DNA of 64,000 nt from RGIG5579 sp045531235 (GTDB taxonomy: Bacteria; Bacillota; Clostridia; Oscillospirales; SIG627), in NCBI GenBank assembly GCA_045531235.1, contig JAZSDQ010000098.1, forward strand, positions 24,638 to 88,637. The letters are read 5' to 3'. Below, piece by piece: positions 33,976-42,615 of this stretch; within the stretch, counting starts at the first letter, position 1, and each line of letters starts with the position of its first letter. The position numbers and the translations under genes were made by a program. The notes beneath the pieces were generated by a model. That model had not been told where the DNA came from. It saw nothing but the letters and a program-made list of their open reading frames with translations, and did not search any database.

Positions 33976-35496
33976 TTACAGTTCTGCGTTAACGAAGCTC
34001 TGGTAATCTGCAAGAGCAGTGCGAGCTGCCTGTACGCGGGAGGTGTAGGTGGAAACGAGGGTATCGTAGTTTGCATCGCTGCCTACGGTACCGTTCTTAC
34101 CGGGAGTACCTACTTCAGGGAAGATATTGATCTTACCGAAGTCATAACCCAGTACGGGGTCATAGATCTTGTTGGCAACGGCAATCTCCAACATTCTGGG
34201 AGCATCGTCATCGCGGACGGCCTGCTTGGTCAAAACCTGATCATAGAAAGCAGGAGAAAGGATCTGCATGGAGTAATAAGCAAATGCTTCCAGGAAATAT
34301 GCTGCCTGCTCTACGCCGGAATCAAAGCCGTTAGATCCCCAGTCGGGAGCATTTTCAACGGTATTGGGAATGCAGTAGCAACCAAGCTGCAGATAGCTGA
34401 CAGAAGTATAGTACTTATCCTGCTGCTCGTTAAGCTTGGGCATAGGAAGAATACCGTAGTCAATGGAAAGCTTACCGGAGCCCATCAAACCGCCCAGGTT
34501 GTTGCAGTAGAAGGTAGCAAGACCGCTCCCAAAGTCACCCATAGCAGCGTTATGGATCATACGGGTATTGGTGGTGAGCACAGGACGGAGCTTTTCCCAA
34601 ACAGTGAGGATCTCATCCGTGGGCTGATCGGGGATAGTCCAGTTGCCTTCAGCGTCTACGCTGGCCAAGGTAACGCCGCAGGACTGTACGTGGTTACGGT
34701 TATTGGAACCGCCGCCGATGTAACCGAAACGGTCTTCAGGGTCACCAACGGTAATGGAACCGTCACCGTTGCCGTCTTTTGCAGTGTTGATCATGATCTC
34801 ATACATAAGATCGTAGGTCCTACGGCCTGCATCTACTTCGTCGTAAAGGTTGAGAGTGGATTTGTATTCCTTAACAATGGACTTGTTGAAGTACATGATC
34901 CAAGCAGCTCTGTCATCCAGAGTACAAGCATCGCCGGTTACGAAGAAGGTCTTACCTGCAATATTCATACCGAAAAGGCTTGCCTGGTCCCACCAAGCTT
35001 TGGAAAGGTCGATGGTTTTTACGTTGTTAAGATCTGCAAGCAGGTTGCTTCCTGCCAGACCGTGAAGGTTGGACACACCGGTGAAGATGTAATCGGTTAC
35101 ATACTCACCTGCAGTCAGAGGATCCTTCAGGGCAGTCTGAGGCTTTGAAGTTCTGTCTTCAACGATAATGCAGTTGTACTTTTCCTGAAGCTGAGAGTTG
35201 CGGGCGTAAACAGCATCGTTGATCTTGTCGCCATTGGGAGCTTCGGCATACACTTCGTGAGTATCCAGAGCAACGTTGGTGCTGACATCTCTTACGGTGA
35301 AGCGGAACTCATGGCCGTTCAGGTTCTTGATCTCTGCATCGTAAATTTTGCTTTCGTCTTGGGTTTCTTCCTCAATGATGAGGTTTCCGCCGCCTTCGCC
35401 TGCGTCTTCGCCTTCATTGCCGCCGCAGCTGACAAAGAATACGGAACAAAGCATTACGAGTGCGAGAATCAAAGAAAGGATTCTTACGTTTTTCAT
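33976..35496 (-). CDS. Extracellular solute-binding lipoprotein, copy 3 of 3
   Basis: This 506-residue protein starts at 35496 with AAAGGAG upstream. It has the same signal peptide and FVSC lipobox and the same C-terminal TSRVQAARTALADYQSF block, but is the most diverged copy. For example, it has SLFGMNIAGKTFFVTGDACT in place of FYGMNIAGKTFFVNGDGCT, plus a changed 290-340 region. The Asp-rich loop is KDGNGDGSITVGDPEDRFGY. It is probably the oldest copy. Ligand unknown, own promoter and terminator. Confidence 0.85.
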   Translation of the reverse strand: MKNVRILSLILALVMLCSVFFVSCGGNEGEDAGEGGGNLIIEEETQDESKIYDAEIKNLNGHEFRFTVRDVSTNVALDTHEVYAEAPNGDKINDAVYARNSQLQEKYNCIIVEDRTSKPQTALKDPLTAGEYVTDYIFTGVSNLHGLAGSNLLADLNNVKTIDLSKAWWDQASLFGMNIAGKTFFVTGDACTLDDRAAWIMYFNKSIVKEYKSTLNLYDEVDAGRRTYDLMYEIMINTAKDGNGDGSITVGDPEDRFGYIGGGSNNRNHVQSCGVTLASVDAEGNWTIPDQPTDEILTVWEKLRPVLTTNTRMIHNAAMGDFGSGLATFYCNNLGGLMGSGKLSIDYGILPMPKLNEQQDKYYTSVSYLQLGCYCIPNTVENAPDWGSNGFDSGVEQAAYFLEAFAYYSMQILSPAFYDQVLTKQAVRDDDAPRMLEIAVANKIYDPVLGYDFGKINIFPEVGTPGKNGTVGSDANYDTLVSTYTSRVQAARTALADYQSFVNAEL

Positions 35497-35536
35497 TCTT
35501 TTTCTCCTTTTAAAAGTTTCCCTCTTGGGATATTTC

Positions 35537-35565
35537 ATTTTATCACAAAATATCTCCTCAGTCAA
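35537..35565 (-). promoter_or_regulatory. Promoter of solute-binding copy 3
   Basis: TTGACT (35565-35560), 17-nt spacer, TAAAAT (35542-35537) with TGA extension. Confidence 0.75.
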
Positions 35566-35655
35566 CCAATTTGAAAGAGTTTACATTCACATCACATTTT
35601 CACTTTTCTTTAAAAAAACGCCTTGTTTTTTTGTTTGTTTTGCCCAAGACCCCCC

Positions 35656-36090
35656 CTATTTTCCCGTACTTCCGAAGCCTCCGCGGCCACGTTCGGTATC
35701 ACAAAGCTCTTCTGCTTCAAAAAAATCTCCTTTGAGGAAAGGAGCGATCACCAGCTGAGCAATGCGATCACCGGAAAAAACCGTGCGTTCTTCCGAGGAA
35801 TGATTATGAAGAGCTACCATAATTTCTCCCCGATAATCCGCATCCACCACGCCAACCTTATTGGCAGGAGCAAGGCCGGATTTTGTCGCAAGGCCGGACC
35901 GTGCATAAATAAAGCCGCCGTAGCCCTCGGGAATTTCCATGGCAATTCCTGTATGAATCAGCTTGGTTTCCCCGGGTAAAACAGTCAGTGCTTCCTCGCA
36001 CAGAGCGTAAAGATCGGCGCCTGCGGAAAAGTCCGAGCCATAGGAAGGAAGCTTTGCCTCGGGGGAAAGCTTTTTTACTGCAATCTTCAT
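35656..36090 (-). CDS. dut: dUTP diphosphatase
   Basis: This 144-residue trimeric dUTPase hydrolyses dUTP to dUMP, keeping uracil out of DNA and feeding dTMP synthesis. All five motifs are visible: SAGADLYA (23-30), RSGLA (64-68), NKVGVVDADYRGEI (77-90), GDRIAQLVI (106-114) and RGRGGFGSTG at the C-terminus. AGGAGAG precedes the ATG. The neighbouring solute-binding genes appear unrelated. Confidence 0.97.
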   Translation of the reverse strand: MKIAVKKLSPEAKLPSYGSDFSAGADLYALCEEALTVLPGETKLIHTGIAMEIPEGYGGFIYARSGLATKSGLAPANKVGVVDADYRGEIMVALHNHSSEERTVFSGDRIAQLVIAPFLKGDFFEAEELCDTERGRGGFGSTGK

Positions 36091-36158
36091 TTTTTCTCTC
36101 CTTTTGTGTTTGCTGTATTCATTTTACCATCATCTCCAAAAGCGGTCAAGAAAAAAAC

Positions 36159-36187
36159 TTTACTTCCGAGAGAATATCCGTTATAAT
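36159..36187 (+). promoter_or_regulatory. Promoter of the LRR lipoprotein gene
   Basis: TTTACT (36159-36164), 17-nt spacer, TATAAT (36182-36187). Confidence 0.75.
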
Positions 36188-36217
36188 ATGGGCAGAATTG
36201 GGAAAGGTGATATTCAA

Positions 36218-36994
36218 ATGAAAAAACTTCTCTTATTTTTATCGTTACTGACGCTTCTTTGCTTTTCTTCCTGCGTCAAAGAAAGTCCGGAACCCGTTTT
36301 TTCTCCGGAAAACATTGATGAAAAGGATCGCAAAATGGTTTCTTCCGAAGAGGTCATGGGAATGAATATGGTGTTTTTTAACGATGGCACGGCAGAGATC
36401 CACGGCTTTTCCAAAGAAAACACCCAAAACGTCCTTGCGGTCCCTGAAGCCGTAGGGAATTACACCGTAACGGTTATTGCTGACGACGCCTTCAAAAACG
36501 CGCCGTATTCTTCTGTTTCCCTGCCTAAAACCGTAAAGAAGATCGGGGAAAGAGCGTTTCAAAAAAGCCTGATCAAAGAGATTACTCTTCCCGACGCTCT
36601 TACCGAGATCGGGCCGGAAGCCTTTGATAACTGCCTTCAACTGGAAAAAGTAACGTTCGGCAAAAATTTAAAACGCATTCCTACCGGCTGCTTTTTCGGC
36701 TGCAAGAACTTAACGGAGCTGAATCTTGCCGAGGGGCTTGAAAGCATTGAAGAAGAAGCCTTCGCCTCTCTTCCGGCGCTGAAAAAACTTACGTTCCCCT
36801 CTACGTTAAAGAAAATCGGAGATTATGCCTTTTGGAATTCCGGCGCCCAAGCCCTTTTAATTTCCGTACCTGCCTCCGTGGAAAAGATCGGCGAGGAAGC
36901 CTTTGCAGGGAATCAGAAGCATAGTTTTACTTACGCAGGAGAAAACAGCGAAGTGAAAATCGCCCTCGGCCTGGCTCCCAAGGAGAGTGTATGA
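36218..36994 (+). CDS. BspA-type leucine-rich-repeat lipoprotein
   Basis: A 258-residue protein begun at 36218, where GGAAAGGTGA precedes ATG. It has a lipoprotein signal (MKKLLLFLSLLTLLCFSSC, Cys19) followed from about residue 70 by LRR_5 (Treponema/BspA) repeats of about 23 residues. Repeat signatures include VSLPKTVKKIGERAFQK, ITLPDALTEIGPEAFDN and LTFPSTLKKIGDYAFWN. Such repeats form curved solenoids for binding proteins or surfaces. The last codons overlap the next start (ATGA). Confidence 0.9.
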   Translation: MKKLLLFLSLLTLLCFSSCVKESPEPVFSPENIDEKDRKMVSSEEVMGMNMVFFNDGTAEIHGFSKENTQNVLAVPEAVGNYTVTVIADDAFKNAPYSSVSLPKTVKKIGERAFQKSLIKEITLPDALTEIGPEAFDNCLQLEKVTFGKNLKRIPTGCFFGCKNLTELNLAEGLESIEEEAFASLPALKKLTFPSTLKKIGDYAFWNSGAQALLISVPASVEKIGEEAFAGNQKHSFTYAGENSEVKIALGLAPKESV

Positions 36995-37383
36995 TCCTTT
37001 TTGTTTGTGTTGATAAAGAAGACGGAATGCTGCTTTGCGGCAGACGGCAATCCAAAGATAAATTGTTGCGGGAAAGAATGTTAACTCTCGCCAAAGAAAG
37101 CCGCCTTTTGGTCAATTCCTTTACGGCAAAGCAATTTGAAGAAGAAGGCTTCGTCCTTGCAGAGGATCCTATAAGCGAAGCGAAAGCGGGAGATTTTGTT
37201 TTTCTCGAAAACCTTCCGTTCCCCCAAGATGCAGTGGAAAAAATTATTCTCTACCACTGGAACCGCCGTTACCCTGCCGACCGATTTTTCGATCGCAAGC
37301 TGCTGTGCGGCAGAAAAAAAGTAAAAACGACCTTTTTCCCCGGCTCCTCTCACGAAAAGATCACCGAGGAGATCTGGGAATAA
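36991..37383 (+). CDS. Conserved small protein of unknown function
   Basis: This 130-residue protein begins MILFVCVDKEDGMLLCGRRQ. It resembles a family widespread in Clostridia that is sometimes labelled ribonuclease Z, but no metallo-beta-lactamase motif (HxHxDH) is present, so that name is not supported. It contains GDFVFLENLPF and NRRYPADRFFD. Translationally coupled to the LRR lipoprotein gene through ATGA. No function is assigned. Confidence 0.7.
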   Translation: MILFVCVDKEDGMLLCGRRQSKDKLLRERMLTLAKESRLLVNSFTAKQFEEEGFVLAEDPISEAKAGDFVFLENLPFPQDAVEKIILYHWNRRYPADRFFDRKLLCGRKKVKTTFFPGSSHEKITEEIWE

Positions 37384-37418
37384 AAAAAGCAGAGCAAATT
37401 TGCTCTGCTTTTTTTATA
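37383..37418. terminator. Bidirectional terminator
   Basis: AAAAAGCAGAGCA / TGCTCTGCTTTTT hairpin between the convergent small-protein and amidohydrolase genes. Confidence 0.9.
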
Positions 37419-38250
37419 GATGCAATAAGCTTTGGGCACTGCGGAAAAGGATATCTTCTTTTTCCTCCTTCGTCAAAGGGAGATGAAGAATATCCTCTAC
37501 GCTTTTCTTTTGGTGAGTCCACGGGCTGTCCGTGCCGAAAAGCACTCTTTTCGATCCAAAGCAGCGGACCAAGGAACAAAACGCTTCTTCGCTTAAAAGC
37601 TTTTTTTCTTCCTCGGAAAAGCGATCGTCGGTAGCTTCGATCATACCGAGAGAAAACGCCGTATCCAGATATACCGACGGGAACCGGGAAAGAGGCGCTA
37701 CCCTGTCCCAATTCTTCCAGCCGCCCATGTGGGCAAGAACGGTTTTTACATTACCGATCGCGGAGAGCGCTGCAGCAATTTTTTCCGGCGAGGAACGGAC
37801 CACACCGGGAAATCCGATATCGTCCCCTGCATGCATCACCACCACAAGATCAAGCTCTCCTGCTTTCTCCAGAATTCTGAGAAAACGCTTGTCTTCAATA
37901 TCCGCATTTTGGTATACCGGGTGGATCTTTATGCCCTGTACCCCTTCTTTCTTCAGCCGTTCCATTTCCTCCAGAGCATTTTCACTATCGGGGTGGACGG
38001 CGCCAAAAAAGATCCGTCCGTCTTTTTTGTTTTGGGCGATGGAAACATCGTTAAGATGGGAAATTTTTAATGGGTTGGTAGCCACGGGCAAGATCACGGA
38101 AGCGGCGATGCCCGCCTCTTTCATTGAACGTTTCAAAGAAACACAAGTGCCGTCTGTAAAAGGGCGAGTGTGACTTGCGGCGGCAAGGCTTTGCACTGCC
38201 CTTTCTGCGATGGCATCGGGGAAGGTATGTGCGTGAAAATCTATGATCAT
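37414..38250 (-). CDS. Amidohydrolase-superfamily (Amidohydro_2) metal hydrolase
   Basis: This 278-residue TIM-barrel hydrolase has the metal motif DFHAHTFP at 4-11, QGIKIHPVYQN near 110 (barrel Lys/His), HAGDD near 140, LAHMGG near 172 and GTDSPW near 245. These give the four His and one Asp of this superfamily. The substrate is not evident; related proteins act on aromatic acids or cyclic amides. It is a single gene convergent to the LRR lipoprotein pair. Confidence 0.8.
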   Translation of the reverse strand: MIIDFHAHTFPDAIAERAVQSLAAASHTRPFTDGTCVSLKRSMKEAGIAASVILPVATNPLKISHLNDVSIAQNKKDGRIFFGAVHPDSENALEEMERLKKEGVQGIKIHPVYQNADIEDKRFLRILEKAGELDLVVVMHAGDDIGFPGVVRSSPEKIAAALSAIGNVKTVLAHMGGWKNWDRVAPLSRFPSVYLDTAFSLGMIEATDDRFSEEEKKLLSEEAFCSLVRCFGSKRVLFGTDSPWTHQKKSVEDILHLPLTKEEKEDILFRSAQSLLHL

Positions 38251-38275
38251 AATTTTTCCTTCTTCAAATAAAAAG

Positions 38276-38304
38276 TAAAAAGAGAGCCGTGGCTCTCTTT
38301 TTCA
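38276..38304 (-). terminator. Terminator at the end of the AEC carrier gene
   Basis: AAAAAGAGAGCC / GGCTCTCTTTTT hairpin that overlaps the carrier stop codon and is followed by TTTTTAC-type T-richness on the minus strand. Confidence 0.75.
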
Positions 38305-39234
38305 GCATCCCCAGAGGAAGATCAGGGGAATGGTAATACAGCTGATGGCGTGGGAAACGAGGGCAAGACCCGAAGCCTTGGAAGTATCGTTGCCGTAGGC
38401 GGCGGGAATAACGATGCTGCTCAGTCCCATAGGCATGGAAAGCGTTACCAAAGCACAAACGTAATCTACTCGGACAAAAGGAATCAGCTTCGCTGCCAAA
38501 ACGAAGATTACGGGAATCACCGCAAGGCGAATAAGACTGACGGTATACACGCTGGGATCGGTAAATACGGATTTCAATTTCACATCGGCAAGGGTAATTC
38601 CCACAAGCATCATAGCCAGGGGGGACATACAGCTTTCCGTAGCGTTGATCACGTTCTGAGCAAATTCGGGAATAAAACGGCCAAGACCGAAAAGGCCGAA
38701 AACGGCACCGATGATAAGACTGATGAACATAGGGTTAAGAAAATTCTTCAGTCTTTCTTTGAAGCCGCCTTTGCCCTCGGGCATGAGAAGCGCAGGCGTT
38801 GCCCAAATGTAAATACCCGCCCACATCGGCATGGTATAAATAACGTAATCCATATAAAATTCGGGGAAGATGGCCTTTACTACGGCGTAGCCCATAAATC
38901 CGAAATTGGAAAAACTCAGCCCGTAAGCGTAGATCTTCCGAAGGTACCCATCTTTGGTGAGAAAGCGGGAGCTGACCATAGCAACGATCACCATCACCAC
39001 CATCAAAGCAATGCTGACGAGAATACTTCTCCAGGCGGAAGACAAAGTCTTTACCGTAAACTGATTGGTAAAGGTATTAAACACCATGGCAGGCAAAAGA
39101 AGATTGTTTTCCAATTTGGAAATAACCTTTGCCGTTCCCTCGGGCAAGCCGTGGATCTTCATCAATAAAAATCCGAGAAAAATAAATGTAAAAAGATACC
39201 CCATCTGGGATAATGCCGTGAAAAAAAGCTCCAT
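38302..39234 (-). CDS. AEC (auxin efflux carrier) family permease
   Basis: This 310-residue polytopic protein has about ten membrane helices in two five-helix halves. The half-joining loop near residues 150-175 is charged (LMPEGKGGFKERLKN), and the later glycine-rich helices (SMPMGLSSIVIPAAYGND) are typical of the family. Bacterial members move dicarboxylates such as malate or malonate; the substrate cannot be fixed. It stands alone, divergent to the MFS gene. Confidence 0.85.
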   Translation of the reverse strand: MELFFTALSQMGYLFTFIFLGFLLMKIHGLPEGTAKVISKLENNLLLPAMVFNTFTNQFTVKTLSSAWRSILVSIALMVVMVIVAMVSSRFLTKDGYLRKIYAYGLSFSNFGFMGYAVVKAIFPEFYMDYVIYTMPMWAGIYIWATPALLMPEGKGGFKERLKNFLNPMFISLIIGAVFGLFGLGRFIPEFAQNVINATESCMSPLAMMLVGITLADVKLKSVFTDPSVYTVSLIRLAVIPVIFVLAAKLIPFVRVDYVCALVTLSMPMGLSSIVIPAAYGNDTSKASGLALVSHAISCITIPLIFLWGC

Positions 39235-39352
39235 AATTCTCCTCTTTTTCCGTCAAAAAAATAGATAAACCAACGGAAACCATAATATGCTCTTTCCCGG
39301 AGAAAGTCAAGCACAGAAAGAAAAGAAAAAATAATATTCTCCTGTATTCCTA

Positions 39353-39381
39353 TTGAAAAAGCCGTTTTTCAAGGTTATAAT
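39353..39381 (+). promoter_or_regulatory. Promoter of the MFS carrier gene
   Basis: TTGAAA (39353-39358), 17-nt spacer, TATAAT (39376-39381). Confidence 0.85.
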
Positions 39382-39412
39382 GTGGGCAGAGCAAGAAAAG
39401 GAGAAAAGCAAT

Positions 39413-40672
39413 ATGAAAACTCGGATTCGAGCCCACTATCACTGGGTCATTGCCGCCATCGCGCTTTTGATGGTGTTTATTCACAGCGGCGCTGCCAATA
39501 ATATTTCAAGCCTCTTTACCCTTCCCGTGACAAAAACCCTGGGCATCACCCGCGCGGAATATTCCTTTGCATTTACTGCAAATGCCGTGGCGGCCATGTT
39601 CTCAAGCTTTCTTTCGGGCGTTGTTTTCAACAAGCTCGGTTTCCGCAAAGCCTCTGCCCTCGGCCTTCTCGCTGCCGCAAGCGGATATGCTCTCCTTGCC
39701 TTTTCTCAAAGTTACTGGATGATGTTCCCTGCCTGTGCCTTGCTGGGCGCATCGCTGGGTATGTGCGGCACGGCAGGCGTTACCCGCGTTGTAGGTGACT
39801 GGTTTGTCCGTCACAGAGGCGTTGTAATGGGCGCAGTCACTGCTTCCTCTGGCATTGGCGGAAGCGTCGTTTGCATCCTCCAGACTCTGGTTATGGAAAG
39901 CTTCTCCTGGCGCATTGCTCTTGGTGCAACTGCCACCGTCCTTGTCCTGTTGGCAATCATTTCCTTTTGCTTTACCCGTTCCAGCCCCTCTGATATGCAG
40001 CTAAAACCTTTGGGTGACGGAGAAGAGGTCGTTGGAAAGCGCCGCCGCATCTCCGAAAGAGCCCATCCCGGTCTCTCTTTTGATCAGCTGAAAAAGCGCC
40101 CCTCCTTCTATTTGATGATCCTTTGTATCTTCCTTTCTTGTTTCCCCCATTATTCCGCGTTCAACGTCATCGTTCCCCATCTTGTGGATTGCGGACTTTC
40201 CTCGGTGGAAGCGAGCAGTGTGCAAAGCATATATCTTCTCCTGCTCACAGCAACGAAGTTTTTAGCCGGCGTATTCAGCGACCGTTTCACCCCTTATCGG
40301 GTGCAGATCGTGTGTCTTGCCACCACCGTTTTAAGCCTTGTTCTCATGCCCTTTATCCAAGGCGCAGGGTTTGCCCTTTTTGTTCTCATCATCTACTCCG
40401 TCGCAACTCCCGTAATGACGGTAATGGTACCCCTTCTCGGCTTTTCCCTCTTTGGTTATAAGGCACAGCAAAACTATTCGGGCATTTTTATTTCTGCAGT
40501 TTACGTCGCAAATCTTGCAGCATCCCCCTTGACCAATACGCTCCACGAGATCTTCGGTTCCTACCGCGTTCCTTTTTTCATTTCCGCAGGAATCGCCGCA
40601 CTCGCTTTGGTATTGTTCGTCGTTCTCCGCCATCTGACTAAGAAAGACAGAGCCTTGGAAACAGAAGAATAA
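39413..40672 (+). CDS. MFS transporter, OFA/monocarboxylate-like
   Basis: This 419-residue transporter (start 39413 with AAGGAG upstream) has twelve predicted helices. The early segment FIHSGAANNISSLFTLPVTK and a cytoplasmic loop with SERAHPGLSFDQLKKRPSFY between helices 6 and 7 resemble the oxalate/formate antiporter and monocarboxylate branch of the MFS. An organic acid substrate is a reasonable guess. Single-gene unit next to the AEC carrier. Confidence 0.85.
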   Translation: MKTRIRAHYHWVIAAIALLMVFIHSGAANNISSLFTLPVTKTLGITRAEYSFAFTANAVAAMFSSFLSGVVFNKLGFRKASALGLLAAASGYALLAFSQSYWMMFPACALLGASLGMCGTAGVTRVVGDWFVRHRGVVMGAVTASSGIGGSVVCILQTLVMESFSWRIALGATATVLVLLAIISFCFTRSSPSDMQLKPLGDGEEVVGKRRRISERAHPGLSFDQLKKRPSFYLMILCIFLSCFPHYSAFNVIVPHLVDCGLSSVEASSVQSIYLLLLTATKFLAGVFSDRFTPYRVQIVCLATTVLSLVLMPFIQGAGFALFVLIIYSVATPVMTVMVPLLGFSLFGYKAQQNYSGIFISAVYVANLAASPLTNTLHEIFGSYRVPFFISAGIAALALVLFVVLRHLTKKDRALETEE

Positions 40673-40679
40673 AGATTCC

Positions 40680-40716
40680 ACAAAAAAAGCTTCGGAAAAT
40701 TCCGAAGCTTTTTCTT
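40680..40716. terminator. Terminator of the aromatic operon (bidirectional)
   Basis: AAAAGCTTCGGA / TCCGAAGCTTTT hairpin with T-runs, between the MFS gene and aroF. Confidence 0.92.
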
Positions 40717-40718
40717 TT

Positions 40719-41744
40719 TTATTTGATGGATTCCGCAATACGGAGAATCAATTCGTAGCTTTTCTCCCAGCCAAGGCAAGGATCGGTAATGGACTTGCCG
40801 AAGACATCCTCTCCGATCTTCTGGCTGCCGTCCTCCAGATAGCTTTCGATCATAAGACCCTTGACCATCTTTTTGATATCCTCATTGTGATTGCGGCTGT
40901 AGACCACGTCTTTGGCAATGCGGATCTGCTCTAAATATCTTTTCCCCGAATTGGCGTGGTTGGTATCTACGATACACGCAGGATTCAAAAGGTGAGAATC
41001 ACGATAGAGATCGTAAAGCCTTGCCAGATCCTCATAGTGATAATTGGATACGCATTTTCCCGTGTAATCCACGTAGCCTCGCATAATGGCGTGAGCATAA
41101 GGGTTGCCGTCGCTGTGAACTTCCCAGCCGCGGTACAGGAAGGTATGGGCGCCCTGAGCAGCGTGAATGGAATTCATCATTACCGTAAGATCGCCGCCGG
41201 TGGGATTTTTCATTCCCACGGGTACGTCCAGCCCAGAGGCCGTCAGTCTGTGCTGCTGATTTTCCACCGATCTTGCGCCTACGGCAATATACGCCAGAAG
41301 GTCGGAAAGATAGCGGTGATTTTCGGGGTACAGCATTTCATCGGCACAGGTAAAGCCGTAATCGGAAAGGGCGGAACGGTGAAGCTCGCGAATGGCAATA
41401 ATTCCCTTGAGCATATCCGGTCTGCCTGCAGGATCGGGCTGATGAAGCATTCCCTTATAGCCCTCTCCCGTGGTACGTGGCTTATTGGTATAAATACGGG
41501 GGATTATGAGAAGCTTGTCCTTCGTTTCTTCCTGCGCACGGCAAAGCTTTTCCATATATTGAAGAACCGCATCCCGATTGTCTGCAGAGCAAGGACCGAT
41601 GATGAGAACGAATTTATTACTTTTTCCCGCAAAAACATCTCTGAGCTCCTGCACTTTTTCTTCCCGCACCTTCACCCATTCGGGCTTTAGGGGGAATTCT
41701 TTTTTGATCTCCTGAGGAATGGGGAGTTTTCGGATAAAATTCAT
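40719..41744 (-). CDS. aroF: 3-deoxy-7-phosphoheptulonate (DAHP) synthase, type I
   Basis: This 341-residue enzyme condenses PEP with erythrose 4-phosphate, the first step of the shikimate pathway. Class I-alpha (AroFGH) blocks are clear: LIIGPCSADN near 50, RIYTNKPRTTGEGYKG near 82, VGARSVENQQHR near 148, GMKNPTGGD near 170 and VDTNHANSGK near 245. The N-terminal extension is of the kind that confers feedback control in this class. The start 41744 follows AAAGGAG; the tyrA stop ends 1 nt before it. Last gene of the aromatic operon. Confidence 0.96.
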   Translation of the reverse strand: MNFIRKLPIPQEIKKEFPLKPEWVKVREEKVQELRDVFAGKSNKFVLIIGPCSADNRDAVLQYMEKLCRAQEETKDKLLIIPRIYTNKPRTTGEGYKGMLHQPDPAGRPDMLKGIIAIRELHRSALSDYGFTCADEMLYPENHRYLSDLLAYIAVGARSVENQQHRLTASGLDVPVGMKNPTGGDLTVMMNSIHAAQGAHTFLYRGWEVHSDGNPYAHAIMRGYVDYTGKCVSNYHYEDLARLYDLYRDSHLLNPACIVDTNHANSGKRYLEQIRIAKDVVYSRNHNEDIKKMVKGLMIESYLEDGSQKIGEDVFGKSITDPCLGWEKSYELILRIAESIK

Positions 41745-41745
41745 T

Positions 41746-42615
41746 TCATTTCTCCTTTTTATCAAACAAAGCACGGCGAGCAGTGGAAAGGCGCATCATT
41801 TCTTTCATTCCCTCCACGTCTTCCTTGCGAATGGCATCGGCAAGAGCGGAAAAAGAAGCCTGAAATTTATCGATCTGACGAATGAGCGCATCTTTATTCA
41901 AAAGGAAGAGCTCACTCCAAAGATCCTCCTGAATTCTTGCAATGCGGGTGAGATCGCGGAAGGAGTCACCGGTGTAGTTAACAAGGCCCGTATCGTCCCC
42001 TGCGCACATCAGGCTGACGGCAATGCAGTGGGTCAGCTGAGAAAGGAAGGCGATCATTTCGTCGTGCTTTTCGGGAGTAAGTACGGAAATGCTGCGGAAA
42101 CCAAGCTCTCTGCCAAGCTCCTTACAAAGCTCCACGGCAAGATTTGAATTTTTCGCCGTGGGAACTACAATGTAGTTTGCTTCCCGGAAAATGCTGTCAT
42201 CACTGTTTTCCACACCACCCTTTTCTTTCCCTGCCATAGGGTGCGCGGCAATGTACTCCACGCCGTCGGGAAGAAGCGACTGCACCTCATCCACCACGGC
42301 GCTTTTAACGCCGGTAACGTCGGTAAGAATAGCTCCTTCGCGGAAAAGATGGCCGTTTTCGCGGATCCAATCCACAAATACGTGGGGATACAGAGCAAAT
42401 ACCGTAATATCCGCCTCGCGCATAAAGCTTTCCTCTACCCGTGTGCTGCCTCGGTCAATGATGCCTTTTTCCAAAGCGTACTGCACGGAGGAGTTTTTCT
42501 TTTCAATGGCAAACACCGTATAGCCCTTCTTTTTCAAGGCGCGGGCGTAAGAACCGCCGAGAAGTCCGAGACCTACGATAAGAATTTTTGTTTCAGCATT
42601 TTTGTTCAGTTTCAT
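41746..42615 (-). CDS. tyrA: Prephenate dehydrogenase
   Basis: This 289-residue enzyme oxidatively decarboxylates prephenate to 4-hydroxyphenylpyruvate for tyrosine. The Rossmann motif GLGLLGGSYA lies at 15-24, and the catalytic region AAHPMAGKEKGGVENSD near 128-144 contains the family His and the typical GKEKGG. LTHCIAVSLM near 200 fits the helical dimer domain. No ACT domain is fused. It overlaps aroA by 4 nt. Confidence 0.95.
   Translation of the reverse strand: MKLNKNAETKILIVGLGLLGGSYARALKKKGYTVFAIEKKNSSVQYALEKGIIDRGSTRVEESFMREADITVFALYPHVFVDWIRENGHLFREGAILTDVTGVKSAVVDEVQSLLPDGVEYIAAHPMAGKEKGGVENSDDSIFREANYIVVPTAKNSNLAVELCKELGRELGFRSISVLTPEKHDEMIAFLSQLTHCIAVSLMCAGDDTGLVNYTGDSFRDLTRIARIQEDLWSELFLLNKDALIRQIDKFQASFSALADAIRKEDVEGMKEMMRLSTARRALFDKKEK

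Noticed and set aside
36991..37383. Ribonuclease Z
   Set aside because: The 130-residue product lacks the HxHxDH metal motif and is far too short for the family.
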